Below, one piece after another: positions 54,231 to 63,230 of a DNA stretch of 64,000 nt. The position numbers and the translations under genes are program-made. This stretch comes from Serpula lacrymans var. lacrymans S7.9. Its lineage: Eukaryota; Basidiomycota; Agaricomycetes; Boletales; Serpulaceae. Each line of letters opens with the position of its first letter. Within the stretch, counting starts at the first letter, position 1. A model generated the notes under the pieces. The model had not been told where the DNA came from, searched no databases, and was given only the letters and a program-made list of their open reading frames with translations. The stretch spans positions 3,436,908-3,500,907 of the forward strand of contig NW_006763290.1 of the NCBI RefSeq assembly GCF_000218685.1, read 5' to 3'.

Positions 54231-56180
54231 ATAGCGCTTCTATAGGACTAGGAACCCTAATTTTCCACGCTTCAAGCATGCATCCACCACTCATTTGACT
54301 TCAAATTCTTCTTCACCTTCCTGGGTGACTACAACTGGTCTGGGCTGGTCTACAGGCTGTCCTGGCAGTGGCCCTTTGTAGGGTTTTACACGGCTTATAT
54401 TGAACGTGGGTACTACCCTCATTCGTTTTGGGAGTTCCAGCTCCACCGCGTTGGGTTTGACTTCCTTAATCCGGTAAGGGCCAATCCACTTTTCGGTCAG
54501 TTTTCTAGACTGCCGATCCTTTAATTTTAAGTGGTCAGTATCTAACCAGACCAGGTTGCTGACCTTGTAGTCAGGGGCCTTAGAGCATCTACACTCTGCC
54601 CTGTCTTTCATCTGCTCTGCAGTTTTGAATAGCGCCTTGCGCGTTTCGTCTAAGACAGATTTCATGTCCTTAGCCATGTTCCCTGCAGCCTCATTTTTGC
54701 TTTTACCAGGTTCTACACCTATTCTGTGGAGGTACAACCTAGTAACCTCGAATGGTGCCTTTCCTGTAGTCGACAACTGTTTGATATTATAAGAGAACTG
54801 GGCTATCTTTAGCCACTTGGCCCAATCTGTCTGCCTGTCATTAATAAATATTTGGAGGTATTGCTTCAACTCCTGGTTGAGTCTCTCCGTTTGTCCATTG
54901 GTCTGCGGATGGAACACCGTTGATAATTTAGGTTTGATGCCCAGCATCCGGCATAATTCTTTCGTAAACTCACTAGCGAATTGAGGTCCTCTATCGGAGG
55001 TAACCGTTTCTGGCAACCCATGGATGGACCATACAAAATCTATAAATAGATCTGCCGTACCAGTGGTGGTAATGGTTTTATTGGTAGGTATGAACACCAC
55101 TTCTTTGGAGAAGCGATCCACTACTACCATTACTGAATCGTACCCATTTGACTCGGGCAGATCCGTTGTGAAATCAACCGATATATCCTGCCAGGGACCA
55201 GCTGGTATCGGGTTCGGCATAAGCTTACCAGCCGGCGGTTGGTGAGAATTCTTAGCCATGGCACATCTCAAACAGGATTTTACGTATTCCTGTACGTCTT
55301 TGACCATGCCAGGCCACATGTAGCTTCTGGAGATCAACTCCATTGTTCGTTGCCACCCAGGCTGCCCAGCCACTGGAGTGTCATGATGTCTATCTATTGC
55401 CTTGATCCTTGCTAACTCAGGCACATAGATTTTGTCTTTAAAATGGAAGAGCCCGTCTTCCCATAAATAGTTTTCATTGCCATCAAAGTGCGCCTTCTCT
55501 TCTAAGGAGATGTCTTTCTTGAAGACTTCCAGAAGATTCGAATCCTGCTCAATTCTAACATTGGCAACCCTTGATTGATCTATCAAGGTAACACCTTTGT
55601 TGTCATCTTTGATGTTGTTGGCATGATCCTCTCTTCTGGACAAAGTGTCTGCTTTCCCGACAGAGCTTCTAGGCTTATGAATTAATTTATAATTAAACCA
55701 AGACAAATATACCACGTAGCAGGCCTGTCTTTGATTCAAGTCTCGGGCCGTCATAAGATACTCCAGATTTTTATGATTGGTCCAAATTTCAAATTGGTGC
55801 CTAGCACCTTCTAAGTAGTGCTGCCAGTGCTCTAGAGCTCTAATAATGGCCAGCATCTCATTATCATATATTTGATAGTTGCGCTCTGTAGGCGACAAAC
55901 TATACGATAAATAGGCACAAGGCCTCCAAAGATTGTCAGGGCATTTAATTGACAAAACGGCCCCAGTATTAAAATCAGAAGAGTCGGTTTCTAATCGGAA
56001 CTCTTTGTCTAATTCTGGAAATGCTAATATGGGCGCCATTGTAAACACCTGTTTAAGCTTATCAAAATCTTCTTGTTCTTTGGCGCCCCAGTGCCAAAAA
56101 ATGTCCTTTTTAGTGAGATCATTCAATGGTCTCGTGATTTTTGTGAAGTTTTTGATAAACCTTTTGGTAGAAATTCCCTA
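54231..56180 (-). pseudogene. Gypsy RNase H - integrase - chromodomain part of pol
   Basis: An open frame of 611 residues runs from 56126 to 54291. RNase H: FRLETDSSDF (Asp), NEMLAIIRALEHW (Glu), then WTNHKNLEYL where family members and the 37-kb copy have WTDHKNL, so the third acidic residue is Asn. Integrase: HDTPVAGQPGW and CLRCAMAKNSH form the HHCC zinc part; DFTTDLPES, VTSDRGPQF and GQTERLNQ carry D, D and E. After FEVK a TGA interrupts, and the same frame continues VVDACLKRGKLGFLVL, stop, KRYGDKDRTWEPEAHLD, a recognisable chromodomain. In chromoviruses this domain directs integration to methylated-histone chromatin; here it is broken by two stops. Confidence 0.9.
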
Positions 56181-57255
56181 AGCCAAGGAAGGCCCTAACT
56201 CCTTTGACGCGAGTAGGTTCTGGCCATTCCAAGATAGCTTGAACTTTCTCAGGATCTATCCTGATTCCGTTCTGGCCTATGATCATACCGAGGAAGTCTA
56301 CTTCCTTCACCTTAAAATTACATTTTTCGGGTTTGACAAATAGGTCCCGTTCCTGTAAGCGTTAAAGGACTTCTTGCACAATCCTGTCATGCTCAGCCTC
56401 ATCGTCCGACTTTGTAAATATTAATAAATTGTCAATGTAAATGACAACACAGTTTTCCATATCCGCAAAGATCTCGTTCATCATGCTCTGGAAGGTTGCC
56501 GGTGAGTTGGTCAACCCAAAGAACATAACAAGGGGTTCAAAGGATCCTCGGTGGCACGTGAACACGGCCTTCCAAGCATCTTCTTCTTTGATTCGTACAT
56601 TATTGTACCCCCATCTGAGATCCATCTTTGTCAAGATCTTGGCACCAGCCAATTTGTCTACTAGCTGACTGATTAAAGGCAGTGGATACGCATTTTTAAC
56701 CGTGTTCTCATTCACATAACGATAGTCCATAATCATACGCTTCTTACCATCCTTTTTAGGAATGAAGAACACCGGGGACGTCATAGGGCTTTTGGAAGGT
56801 CTGATGTAACCCTTCCTAAGCTGTTCGTCTATGAAACTTGATACCTCATCTCTTTCTGGAGCAGAGAGGGGAATCATGTGTCCTTTTCTCGGTTTGAACG
56901 TGTCCTTCAAATCTATTGCATGGTCCCAAGGCTTAGCCTCTGGGAAGTGTTCCGATTTATGTTTAGAAAAGACTTTCCAGAAGTCATGGTACTCGGGAGG
57001 CACCAGCCTCTTAATCTTTTCTTCGGGTTTTACCTCATCATCGTCATTGTTGATCTTTTCTAAAGATCTGAGCTCATAAACGTGACCAGTGTTTATCTTT
57101 TCAATACGCTTATTGTGATGGACATGATTTGGTTTACCCAAGTTTACACACTCCTGAGGGCAACGTGACAATGTGACAACCTCTGTCTGCCAGTCAATCT
57201 CAGGATTGTGTTTAAATAGCCAGGTTCAGCCTAAGATTAAATAAATCTTCCCTAG
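56119..57255 (-). pseudogene. Gypsy reverse transcriptase with YIDN in place of YIDD
   Basis: The minus strand from about 57225 contains a [14 protein letters not shown] block, [51 protein letters not shown] and [15 protein letters not shown]. The catalytic box reads [10 protein letters not shown] (about 56425-56450), so the second Asp of YxDD is Asn. A TAA follows at 56362, then [20 protein letters not shown] and FLGLGNFYQK, with a frame change near 56170 into the RNase H frame. Catalytic loss plus stops make it inactive. Confidence 0.9.
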
Positions 57256-57585
57256 TTGGGTAGCCTCGGCGGTGACTCGTTCTCTGTGTCCTTGGTATTC
57301 GACAACAAAAGAACATTTGTGCGTGATGCAGCCACCCGCGTTAAGTGTACCGTCAACGTTATAGACAGGAATAGATATATCTAGTTTTACAAGGGGGAGT
57401 CCAATTTGCTCCGCCCAGACCTGATCTACGAAAATTCCGTTAGCGCCTGAATCAAGCAGTGCACTGGTTGGGTGTACTATGCCTCGAGCGAGGTTTTCCA
57501 CACCGACGTCTAAACAGATTTCTTCTTGGAATAAATACGTGCGCATCAACACACGCCTTGGGATTTTGGGAAAGGGTGGCTCCAA
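57226..57585 (-). pseudogene. Gypsy retropepsin-like protease
   Basis: 119 residues. SALLDSGANGIFVD is the aspartic-protease active site (DSGA), with a following hydrophobic strand pattern and GKIYLILG as the partner motif. A stop (TAG at the end of ILG) separates it from RT, where related elements read on into a YTWLxxHNPEIDW linker. It is preceded by PFPKIPRRVLMRTYLFQEEI. Confidence 0.85.
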
Positions 57586-57890
57586 AGAAGAAGAAAGGGT
57601 ATCAAAAGTTACATGTTTTTATATTTTATTTTTACCAGAATCAAGCACCCTAGTGTTTGTCTCGCCAGGGCCACGCTCCAAGGGAGACACTGGTGCAGCG
57701 GTAGTATCATTAATTTTACAGTCACATTGCTTCATACAAGTATATACTTCAGATAGCAAATTTAAAAATCTATTTACAAATTGGGGAGCCATCCCCGTCT
57801 TTCCTTTATTGCTCATGCAACACCCCGGAGCAGGGGCCACCTTGTTGTGGTTTACTTCATTGTTCATAGGAGCGAAGGCACTCAAGTGAC

Positions 57891-58960
57891 CTATGTTCTG
57901 AACTCTTTTCCCTGAGCCTTCATTTCATTGACCTGCTGGTCATAGAAAAAGGCCCGGATTGTGTTGTATGAACGACCGGCCAAAGAGTTGAGCCGATTGT
58001 CCGGTTTTTTGGTTTCTAATTGGCGCGCCTGGCGTCCTTGGTTATTTTTTTGTTGAGCGGCCTGCACTCCTTTTCTGCAGTCTCGGGACATGTGTCCCTC
58101 TTGGCCGCAATTGTAGCAGTTCCCTTTGAATCTGCGCATCTGTCCCTCTTGGACCATGCCGATATCCATTGGGGCTCCCTGCCCTGGTTGCAGCCCGAAC
58201 GGCTTGAACCCGTGAGAATGTTTATATTGGTTCGATGACCCAGGGCGCATCTGGGATTTGTTGTTTATAGTGGTGGGCCCGCCACCTTGGTGCATTTGGT
58301 AAAGCTCCATGGCTCTACCAATTCTTCGTACTTCCTCAGCCGCCAGGGCCAAGTTCTCATTTCTAGCATCCTGCAGATAGATCTGTTCTGCAATGTGAGG
58401 GTTCACATTGCATTCCAGCAGTTCTACTGCGTGTTCATTTCTGAGCCCTCCTTGGATGGAGAGGGCCAGGAACCGGGTAATGTAATCATCCGTCCTCATA
58501 TTTCCTTGTTTGAAGGAACGGATTTGCTGACGTGCCCAGTCACGCTCAGCTTGTGGTTTGAAGTATTTTTCGATCTCCTTCTTGAGATCATCCCAGGTCG
58601 GCCACACTCCCGCAGTGTAGCATTCCTGCAATCTAACTTGGGCGTATCGACCCGCCACAGGTCCTTTTAGTCGAGATAGCACCGCAGTGGCTACCTCAAA
58701 ATTGTCGGCAAATGCATCCCAATTTGCCTTGACCCAAATTTGGAGCTTGATCCACCACTTGGTGAATTGTGCTCTGTCTCCTTCGAAGGCGCCAGGGTCA
58801 GTGACGACTTCGACTTTCTTGTTGAATTTCTTTTCCACCAAGGGGGTTGCCGCAGGAGGGTTCGTCTGCAGCTCGGCGAGTTGCGAGGTCAATGTTGCAT
58901 CTGCGTACGCATGGCGTGTAGCAGAGCATTCATATCTTGTTGCAACAACATGTCGACTTG
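57891..58960 (-). pseudogene. Gypsy gag, frameshifted near its start
   Basis: The long frame (58892-57891, 333 residues) has the capsid core (FTKWWIKLQIWVKANWDAFA, WPTWDDLKKEIEKYF, DYITRFLALS) and the zinc knuckle CYNCGQEGHMSRDC (CX2CX4HX4C). It has no ATG at its beginning. The N-terminal coil is in another frame just upstream (SQREQVDMLLQQDMNALLHA, 58960-58900), so a single-base frameshift near 58895 has separated the start codon from the capsid. A second short frame (57885-57619) spans the gag-protease linker. Confidence 0.88.
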
Positions 58961-59471
58961 TTCTCTTTGTGAAGTAATAAAAAAAATGTAACTGGGGGTC
59001 CTCGCTTGCTATCTGCGGATCAACCTCTTCCCAGCTGAGTATTGGATCTCAATCTCCGACTACCCACACTATAGTATTTGAAGTTTTTATATAAAAGGTA
59101 TTTGTAATAAACCCTGGTCCGAACGGTTGTCAGGGGGTGGTCCGCTTGTTAAGCTGTCAACCCTTCTCCAACTGGCGGAGGCAAGTGCCCGGCCTGGTCA
59201 GAGGAGAACAAAGAAGAAATTTTGTATGTAAATTCTAATCAACAGCGGTTCCACACCAACTGCTGAGCTAAGTACTCCCCTTAACACTGGGGGCCGCGTA
59301 TCGCAGGCTTTGGTTCTTCTCCCAAAGCACTACAAGGCCGTCGCGAAGAGCGCACCTATCTGCTATGCGGGATATTCCCAACCAATAACCAAATCTCCTT
59401 CACCCTGGAGTCCGGGTGCCCAGTGGGACTTTTTGCACAAACGTGCGAGAGAGTAGAAGAGTGAGTCCTAA
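58961..59471 (-). other. Gypsy 5' leader (untranslated) region
   Basis: Non-coding sequence between gag and the right LTR. It shares several segments (GGGGGTGGTCxGCTTxTxA; ACACTGGGGGCC; TTTGCACAAACGTGCGAGAG) with the leader fragment at 42.74-43.04 kb, confirming that both are element sequence. Includes C/G-richer stretches than the surrounding DNA. Confidence 0.75.
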
Positions 59472-59883
59472 TGTAACAACCAAGAGTTAGTTACTCTGGC
59501 GCACACAGGAACACACTATAAAGAGAATGAAGAGGGAGTGGTTACCTTAGGATGCAGAGAGTTAGTTGGTATACAACAGGAGGACTTGCTGAGGAGTCTC
59601 CTGGATCTATTGGGGTATATATACTACTACAGGGTTATTTGTACATATGTACTATACAGTTGATGGCAACAGTGGCTGATGATGTCATGGGGCCTAGCCC
59701 GCATGGCCAGCTCCACTGTGTGAGAGAGTCGTATCTATAATAAGACAAAAGGCAACGCGGCGTGAGAAAGAGGAGTTTGGACCAAAGGGGAAGTGTGCGT
59801 GGCACCATGTGTGAAAGCTAAAGTACAAGGTTAAAGCGGAGAATAAAATAAAGGGAAGGTCCAAAAATTGTGTTATCGTAACA
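59472..59883 (-). repeat. 5' LTR of the gypsy element (subfamily A)
   Basis: TGTAACAACCAAGAGTTAG to TTATCGTAACA, close to the solo LTRs at 5053 and 38573 and clearly different (roughly a fifth of positions by eye) from the partner LTR at 53646. The left side is element leader (CCTAA), the right side is TTCAG, the start of another gypsy fragment. Confidence 0.88.
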
Positions 59884-60098
59884 TTCAGGCCAATCCAAAA
59901 TAGCTTGAACTTTCTCAGGATCCATCCTGATTCCATTCTGGCCAATTATCATACCAAGGAAGTTCACTTCCTTCATTTGTGTTTGACAAATAGGTCCCGA
60001 TCCTGTAAGTGTCAAAGGACTTCTTGCACGATCCTGTTATGCTCAGCCTCATTGTCCGACTTTGTAAATATTAATAAATTGTCAATGTAAATGATCTC
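59884..60098 (-). pseudogene. Small gypsy RT fragment
   Basis: Minus strand. It covers the VQAILDWPE and [17 protein letters not shown] blocks and the YIDN-type active-site end (AATTGTCAATGTAAATGAT on the plus strand), with a deletion of about 20 bp relative to the copy at 56.2-56.45 kb. It lies between the 5' LTR and the CACTA-like transposase and ends abruptly at 60098. Confidence 0.8.
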
Positions 60099-62235
60099 AC
60101 AAAACTAGCCAAACTTGATGATATCAAGATCACAATGGCTTTCATCAATGTCTTAAAAGAGGCTCACTGTTACAATTGACATACCAGCACCTACTTACAC
60201 TTCACTTTTTGTACTTTTACTTTACTTTTTCCAAGTCACATGACCAGTCATGTGACCATTTACTTTACTTTACATTTTCGGACTTTTCATAGTCACATGA
60301 CCAGTGTCTAGACTCATCATGTGACCGGTCACATGCTAGACATTGGACTTTAAATTTTACTTACAACTGTGCAGTACCTCATGTATTTTAGTATATATAC
60401 TGGAGCAATACATGGGGAGGGACTCAGCGAGTCCTCCTGTTGTCTACCAACAACTAACTTGCCAAAACCTAATGGGTAACCACTCCCACCTCTTCCTCTT
60501 CTTTTGAGTGTTGTTTTCATTGTGCTCCAGTGCCCCAAGACTGTGTCTTGTTGGTGTTGTCACACTCACCTCGAAGACAGCCATATGCGACTTGACCCAG
60601 AGGCCCTTGATCGCCTGCAAAACCCACCACAAGAACCATGTCTTCTCAAAAGTCCCTACAAATGACTTGCCCCGGATCTTTTCATAGCAACCCCCAACGC
60701 TTCAGAGGAGGTCTACAATCAAATATGTAACGCCTACCGCCGCTTACATCCAGGAAATCCTTTAAAGATCCACTCTCACTATTGTATCAAGCATTGTATG
60801 GCCGAATTGAGCAGTGTTGAGCCGCTTATGCATGACATGTGCGTCAACACATACCTTGCATATACGGGTCCCTTTGCAAACCTCGATGTCTGTCCCATGT
60901 GCCTTTAGCCTAGATATGATGAAGCCATACTTGCTTGCTCTAAGGGGGAAAAAAAGGTATCGCTTCAGCAATTCCACACCATGCCCATAGGCCCTCAAAT
61001 CCAAGTTTTATGGTGTGACTCGGCCAGAGCAGATAACATGAGATACTGGGAGTCACGTACTCAGGAACTTATTGAAGAACTAGAGCTCAATGACAGCGTT
61101 CTTGGTGCTTATGACGACATCTTTGCTGGTAGCAACTACCTCAATGCTGTCGCGGATGGCCATATTCAACCTAATAACCCAGTGCCGATATTCTTAATGG
61201 ACGGTGCCTAATTATACGGGAAGAAAACATCAAACTGCTAGATATATATCAGGGTAGTGTTTGACCTTTCCCCAGATAAACGATATAAAAAAAACATCAC
61301 ATCCCAGGGCTGAACAAACCCAAAAACATTGACTCTTTCTTATTCCCAGATCTACATCATTTATTTGCCATCCAACGTGAAGGATTATAAATCTGGGATG
61401 CCTCAAGAAACATCGTATTCACATCAAAATTGTTCCTTGCACTTGTCACAGCAGATGGCCCCGCCATGGCACAGTGGCAAGTTTGGCTGTCAATTATATT
61501 GTGAACTTCCTGGTCGACTCAAGGCTCAAAGCAGTCACTACAGCCCAGCCCTACTCAAGCCATCGGGAGATTACAATATCTCTGGCTGCACTCACAACAA
61601 CATTGATCCTTACAATTTCCCTGCTGTATCATCACAGATGTACCTTGACAATCTTACCACTCTCACAGCTGCAGAAAATGAGTCACAATATTGGAAACTA
61701 TGCTTAAAAATGGGGTTCAGCAAGCCGGAAATATTCTTAGGCCTGGCAACCAATCAAATACTTGGAATTCCGAACTCGTTCAGTTCTGATCTCATGCATC
61801 TTGTGTCCCTAAACATCCCTGATCTCTTAATTCCCCTCTGGCGCGGGACACTAGACTGTGACAAAACAGACAACAAGGATCTTTGGACATGGGCTACATT
61901 GTAAGGAGAAACATGGATTCAACATGGTAGAGATGTAGCTAGCGCTGCTAAGCATCTACCAGGCTCCTTTGACCGTCTACCCCAAGACCCTGCAGAGAAG
62001 ATATCGAGTGGATACAAGGCTTGGGAAAACTTACTATATATATACGGGTTAGGCTCTGCTTTTTTGTATGGAATCTTGCCAGTCAAACATTGGAGCAACT
62101 TCTGTAAACTTGTACGAGGAGTTTGTCTTATGCATCAACACAAAATCAAGGTTGAGAATATCACTCAAGCTCATAATTTATTAGCAACTTTTGTACTAGA
62201 GTTTGAAGCACTATACTACCAGAGACAAAACAACT
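60099..62235 (+). pseudogene. CACTA/Tnp2-like transposase core, split by a solo LTR and frameshifts
   Basis: Plus strand. KLAKLDDIKITMAFINVLKE (60106-60160) continues without loss, across the LTR at 60168-60564, into EDSHMRLDPEALDRLQNPP. Then come TPNASEEVYNQICNAYRR, LMHDMCVNTYLAYTGPF, CPMCL, and later GKFGCQLYCELPGRLKAQ, DPYNFPAVSSQMYLDNLTTL, GIPNSFSSDLMHLVSLNIPD, LLIPLWRGTLDCDKTDN and SGYKAWENLLYIYGLGSAF. This sequence of motifs belongs to a widespread basidiomycete transposase family that I associate with CACTA/Tnp2-type elements. Stops and frame changes occur at about 60655, 60908, 61211, 61440 and 61903. It ends near 62235 before the MITE. Confidence 0.65.
60168..60564 (+). repeat. Solo LTR of a related family with perfect CTCAC duplication
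   Basis: 397 bp from TGTTACAATTGACATACC to GGTGTTGTCACA, flanked by CTCAC at 60163-60167 and 60565-60569. Removing it and one CTCAC restores the transposase frame. It shares only short blocks (ACTCAGCGAGTCCTCCTGTT; GGGTAACCACT) with the other LTRs, and includes internal inverted CATGTGACC/GGTCACATG repeats at about 60235-60335, so it is a distinct family. Confidence 0.93.
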
Positions 62236-62311
62236 GGTGATGTGATGAATAGAACTGTAAATGAAAAGACTCTAAAGGAATGTGTAAGTATGTGTTTAAC
62301 TGTAATAATGA

Positions 62312-63048
62312 CATCAGGAAAAATGGGGGTAGCTATATAGAGCTCTATAGCACTATTAGTACTCATCTCTATAAATGCTCTTATAGATGTTGGAAATTGT
62401 TGTATGGCTGATAAAAAAAAATTCACACAGACAGGATTTGAACTCTCAACCTGCTAGTCAGCTTTTAGGTGACTAAGCAACCTATAACCACACATCACAT
62501 TTATCCACTACACCATGAGAGCTTATAAAATATATTATACAGGTGTTATATTTTGACCTTTTATGGACTTAGATTTTTTTAAATCATTGTCACCACTTAT
62601 ATTTGGATAAATTATTATTATTATTTTATAAATATCAAAGATACAGACTACTATTTCATTAATACAGGCTACATAAATAATTAATACTGTATGATTTATT
62701 AGCCCTTTTAAGCACCTTGAACTATATTATAACTATGACCTTTACAACTATAGGAGCTATGTAGGCTGCTATAGGCTATAAGAGCACTTATAGTAACTTG
62801 CCTATAATAATATACTTGACTCCAAACACTTCTTGCCTCTTTCTATTATTGAACAAGTTTATTAGATTAATCCAGAGTTTGAGGGGATTATAGATACTTC
62901 TCCCCTTGGTTAAATTTTTGCCTACTACTGTGTTATAAGAGCTATAAGAGCTATGATTGCACTGATAGTACTATAGTTTCTACAAATGCATTTATATATA
63001 TAGGTGGTGGCTATATAGCGCTATATAGCAAAAGGGTTTTTCCTGATG
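62312..63048. mobile_element. Intact MITE copy with Plavaka-type ends
   Basis: 737 bp, starting CATCAGGAAAAATGGGGG and ending GGGTTTTTCCTGATG, flanked by GA on both sides (62310-62311; 63049-63050). Nearly collinear with the copy at 38069-39279 and lacking the LTR found there. Subterminal TATAGC motifs occur at both ends (TAGCTATATAGAGCTCTATA; GGCTATATAGCGCTATATAG). No coding capacity. A short segment at 62345-62380 is missing compared with the other copy. Confidence 0.92.
62428..62522 (-). other. tRNA-like sequence in the second MITE copy
   Basis: Same box A (TGGTGTAGTGG) and box B (AGTTCAAATCC) as in the first copy, and the T-tract on the minus strand (62421-62413 region). It has about 17 extra bases between the boxes relative to copy 1 (GTGTGGTTATAGGTTGCTTA replaces a shorter segment), flanked by GTGA and TCAC, so this middle part is variable. 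Confidence 0.55.
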
Positions 63049-63050
63049 GA

Positions 63051-63223
63051 TGAAACTATACCTCAGTCTTTCTGGTAAATGTCTGAGGTGTTTAAGGTAA
63101 GATGAGCGCACTTTTCTATATTCTAATTAAGAAACTTATATAATGTATCAAAATGTCGGAATAGTTGAATGAAAATGAATGAAAGAATGGAAAATATATA
63201 GTAGTGTCCATGATATGCCAACA
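63051..63223 (-). repeat. Ty1/copia LTR, 173 bp
   Basis: On the minus strand it begins TGTTGGCATATCATGGACAC, the usual TGTTGG start of copia LTRs, right after a polypurine tract (GTTTGAGGGGGTG), and ends GAGGTATAGTTTCA. The left boundary touches the GA duplication of the MITE, so the MITE sits exactly at the end of the LTR. Confidence 0.75.
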
Positions 63224-63230
63224 CACCCCC

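Larger units (their letters stand above)
53646..59883 (-). mobile_element. Nearly complete Ty3/gypsy chromovirus (minus strand), inactive
   Basis: Left LTR 53646-54048 (serves as 3' LTR) and right LTR 59472-59883 (5' LTR) both read TGT(A/T)ACAACCAAGAG...; between them gag, protease, RT, RNase H, integrase and a broken chromodomain follow in minus-strand order. A polypurine tract (AAGGGGGGTAG on the minus strand, 54049-54059) lies next to the 3' LTR. The sequence inside the 5' LTR begins TTAGGACTCAC and does not start with the TGG expected of a usual tRNA primer site. Flanks are TTGAT and TTCAG, so there is no target duplication. The two LTRs belong to different subfamilies. Confidence 0.9.

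Noticed and set aside
58960..59471. Canonical tRNA primer-binding site (TGG start) next to the gypsy 5' LTR
   Set aside because: The sequence after the LTR on the minus strand starts TTAGGACTCAC, which does not match a usual tRNA 3' end; priming may be different or the site has changed.
53646..59883. 5-bp target duplication of the gypsy element
   Set aside because: Flanks TTGAT and TTCAG differ at two of five positions and the neighbouring sequences belong to different elements, so I do not claim a duplication.
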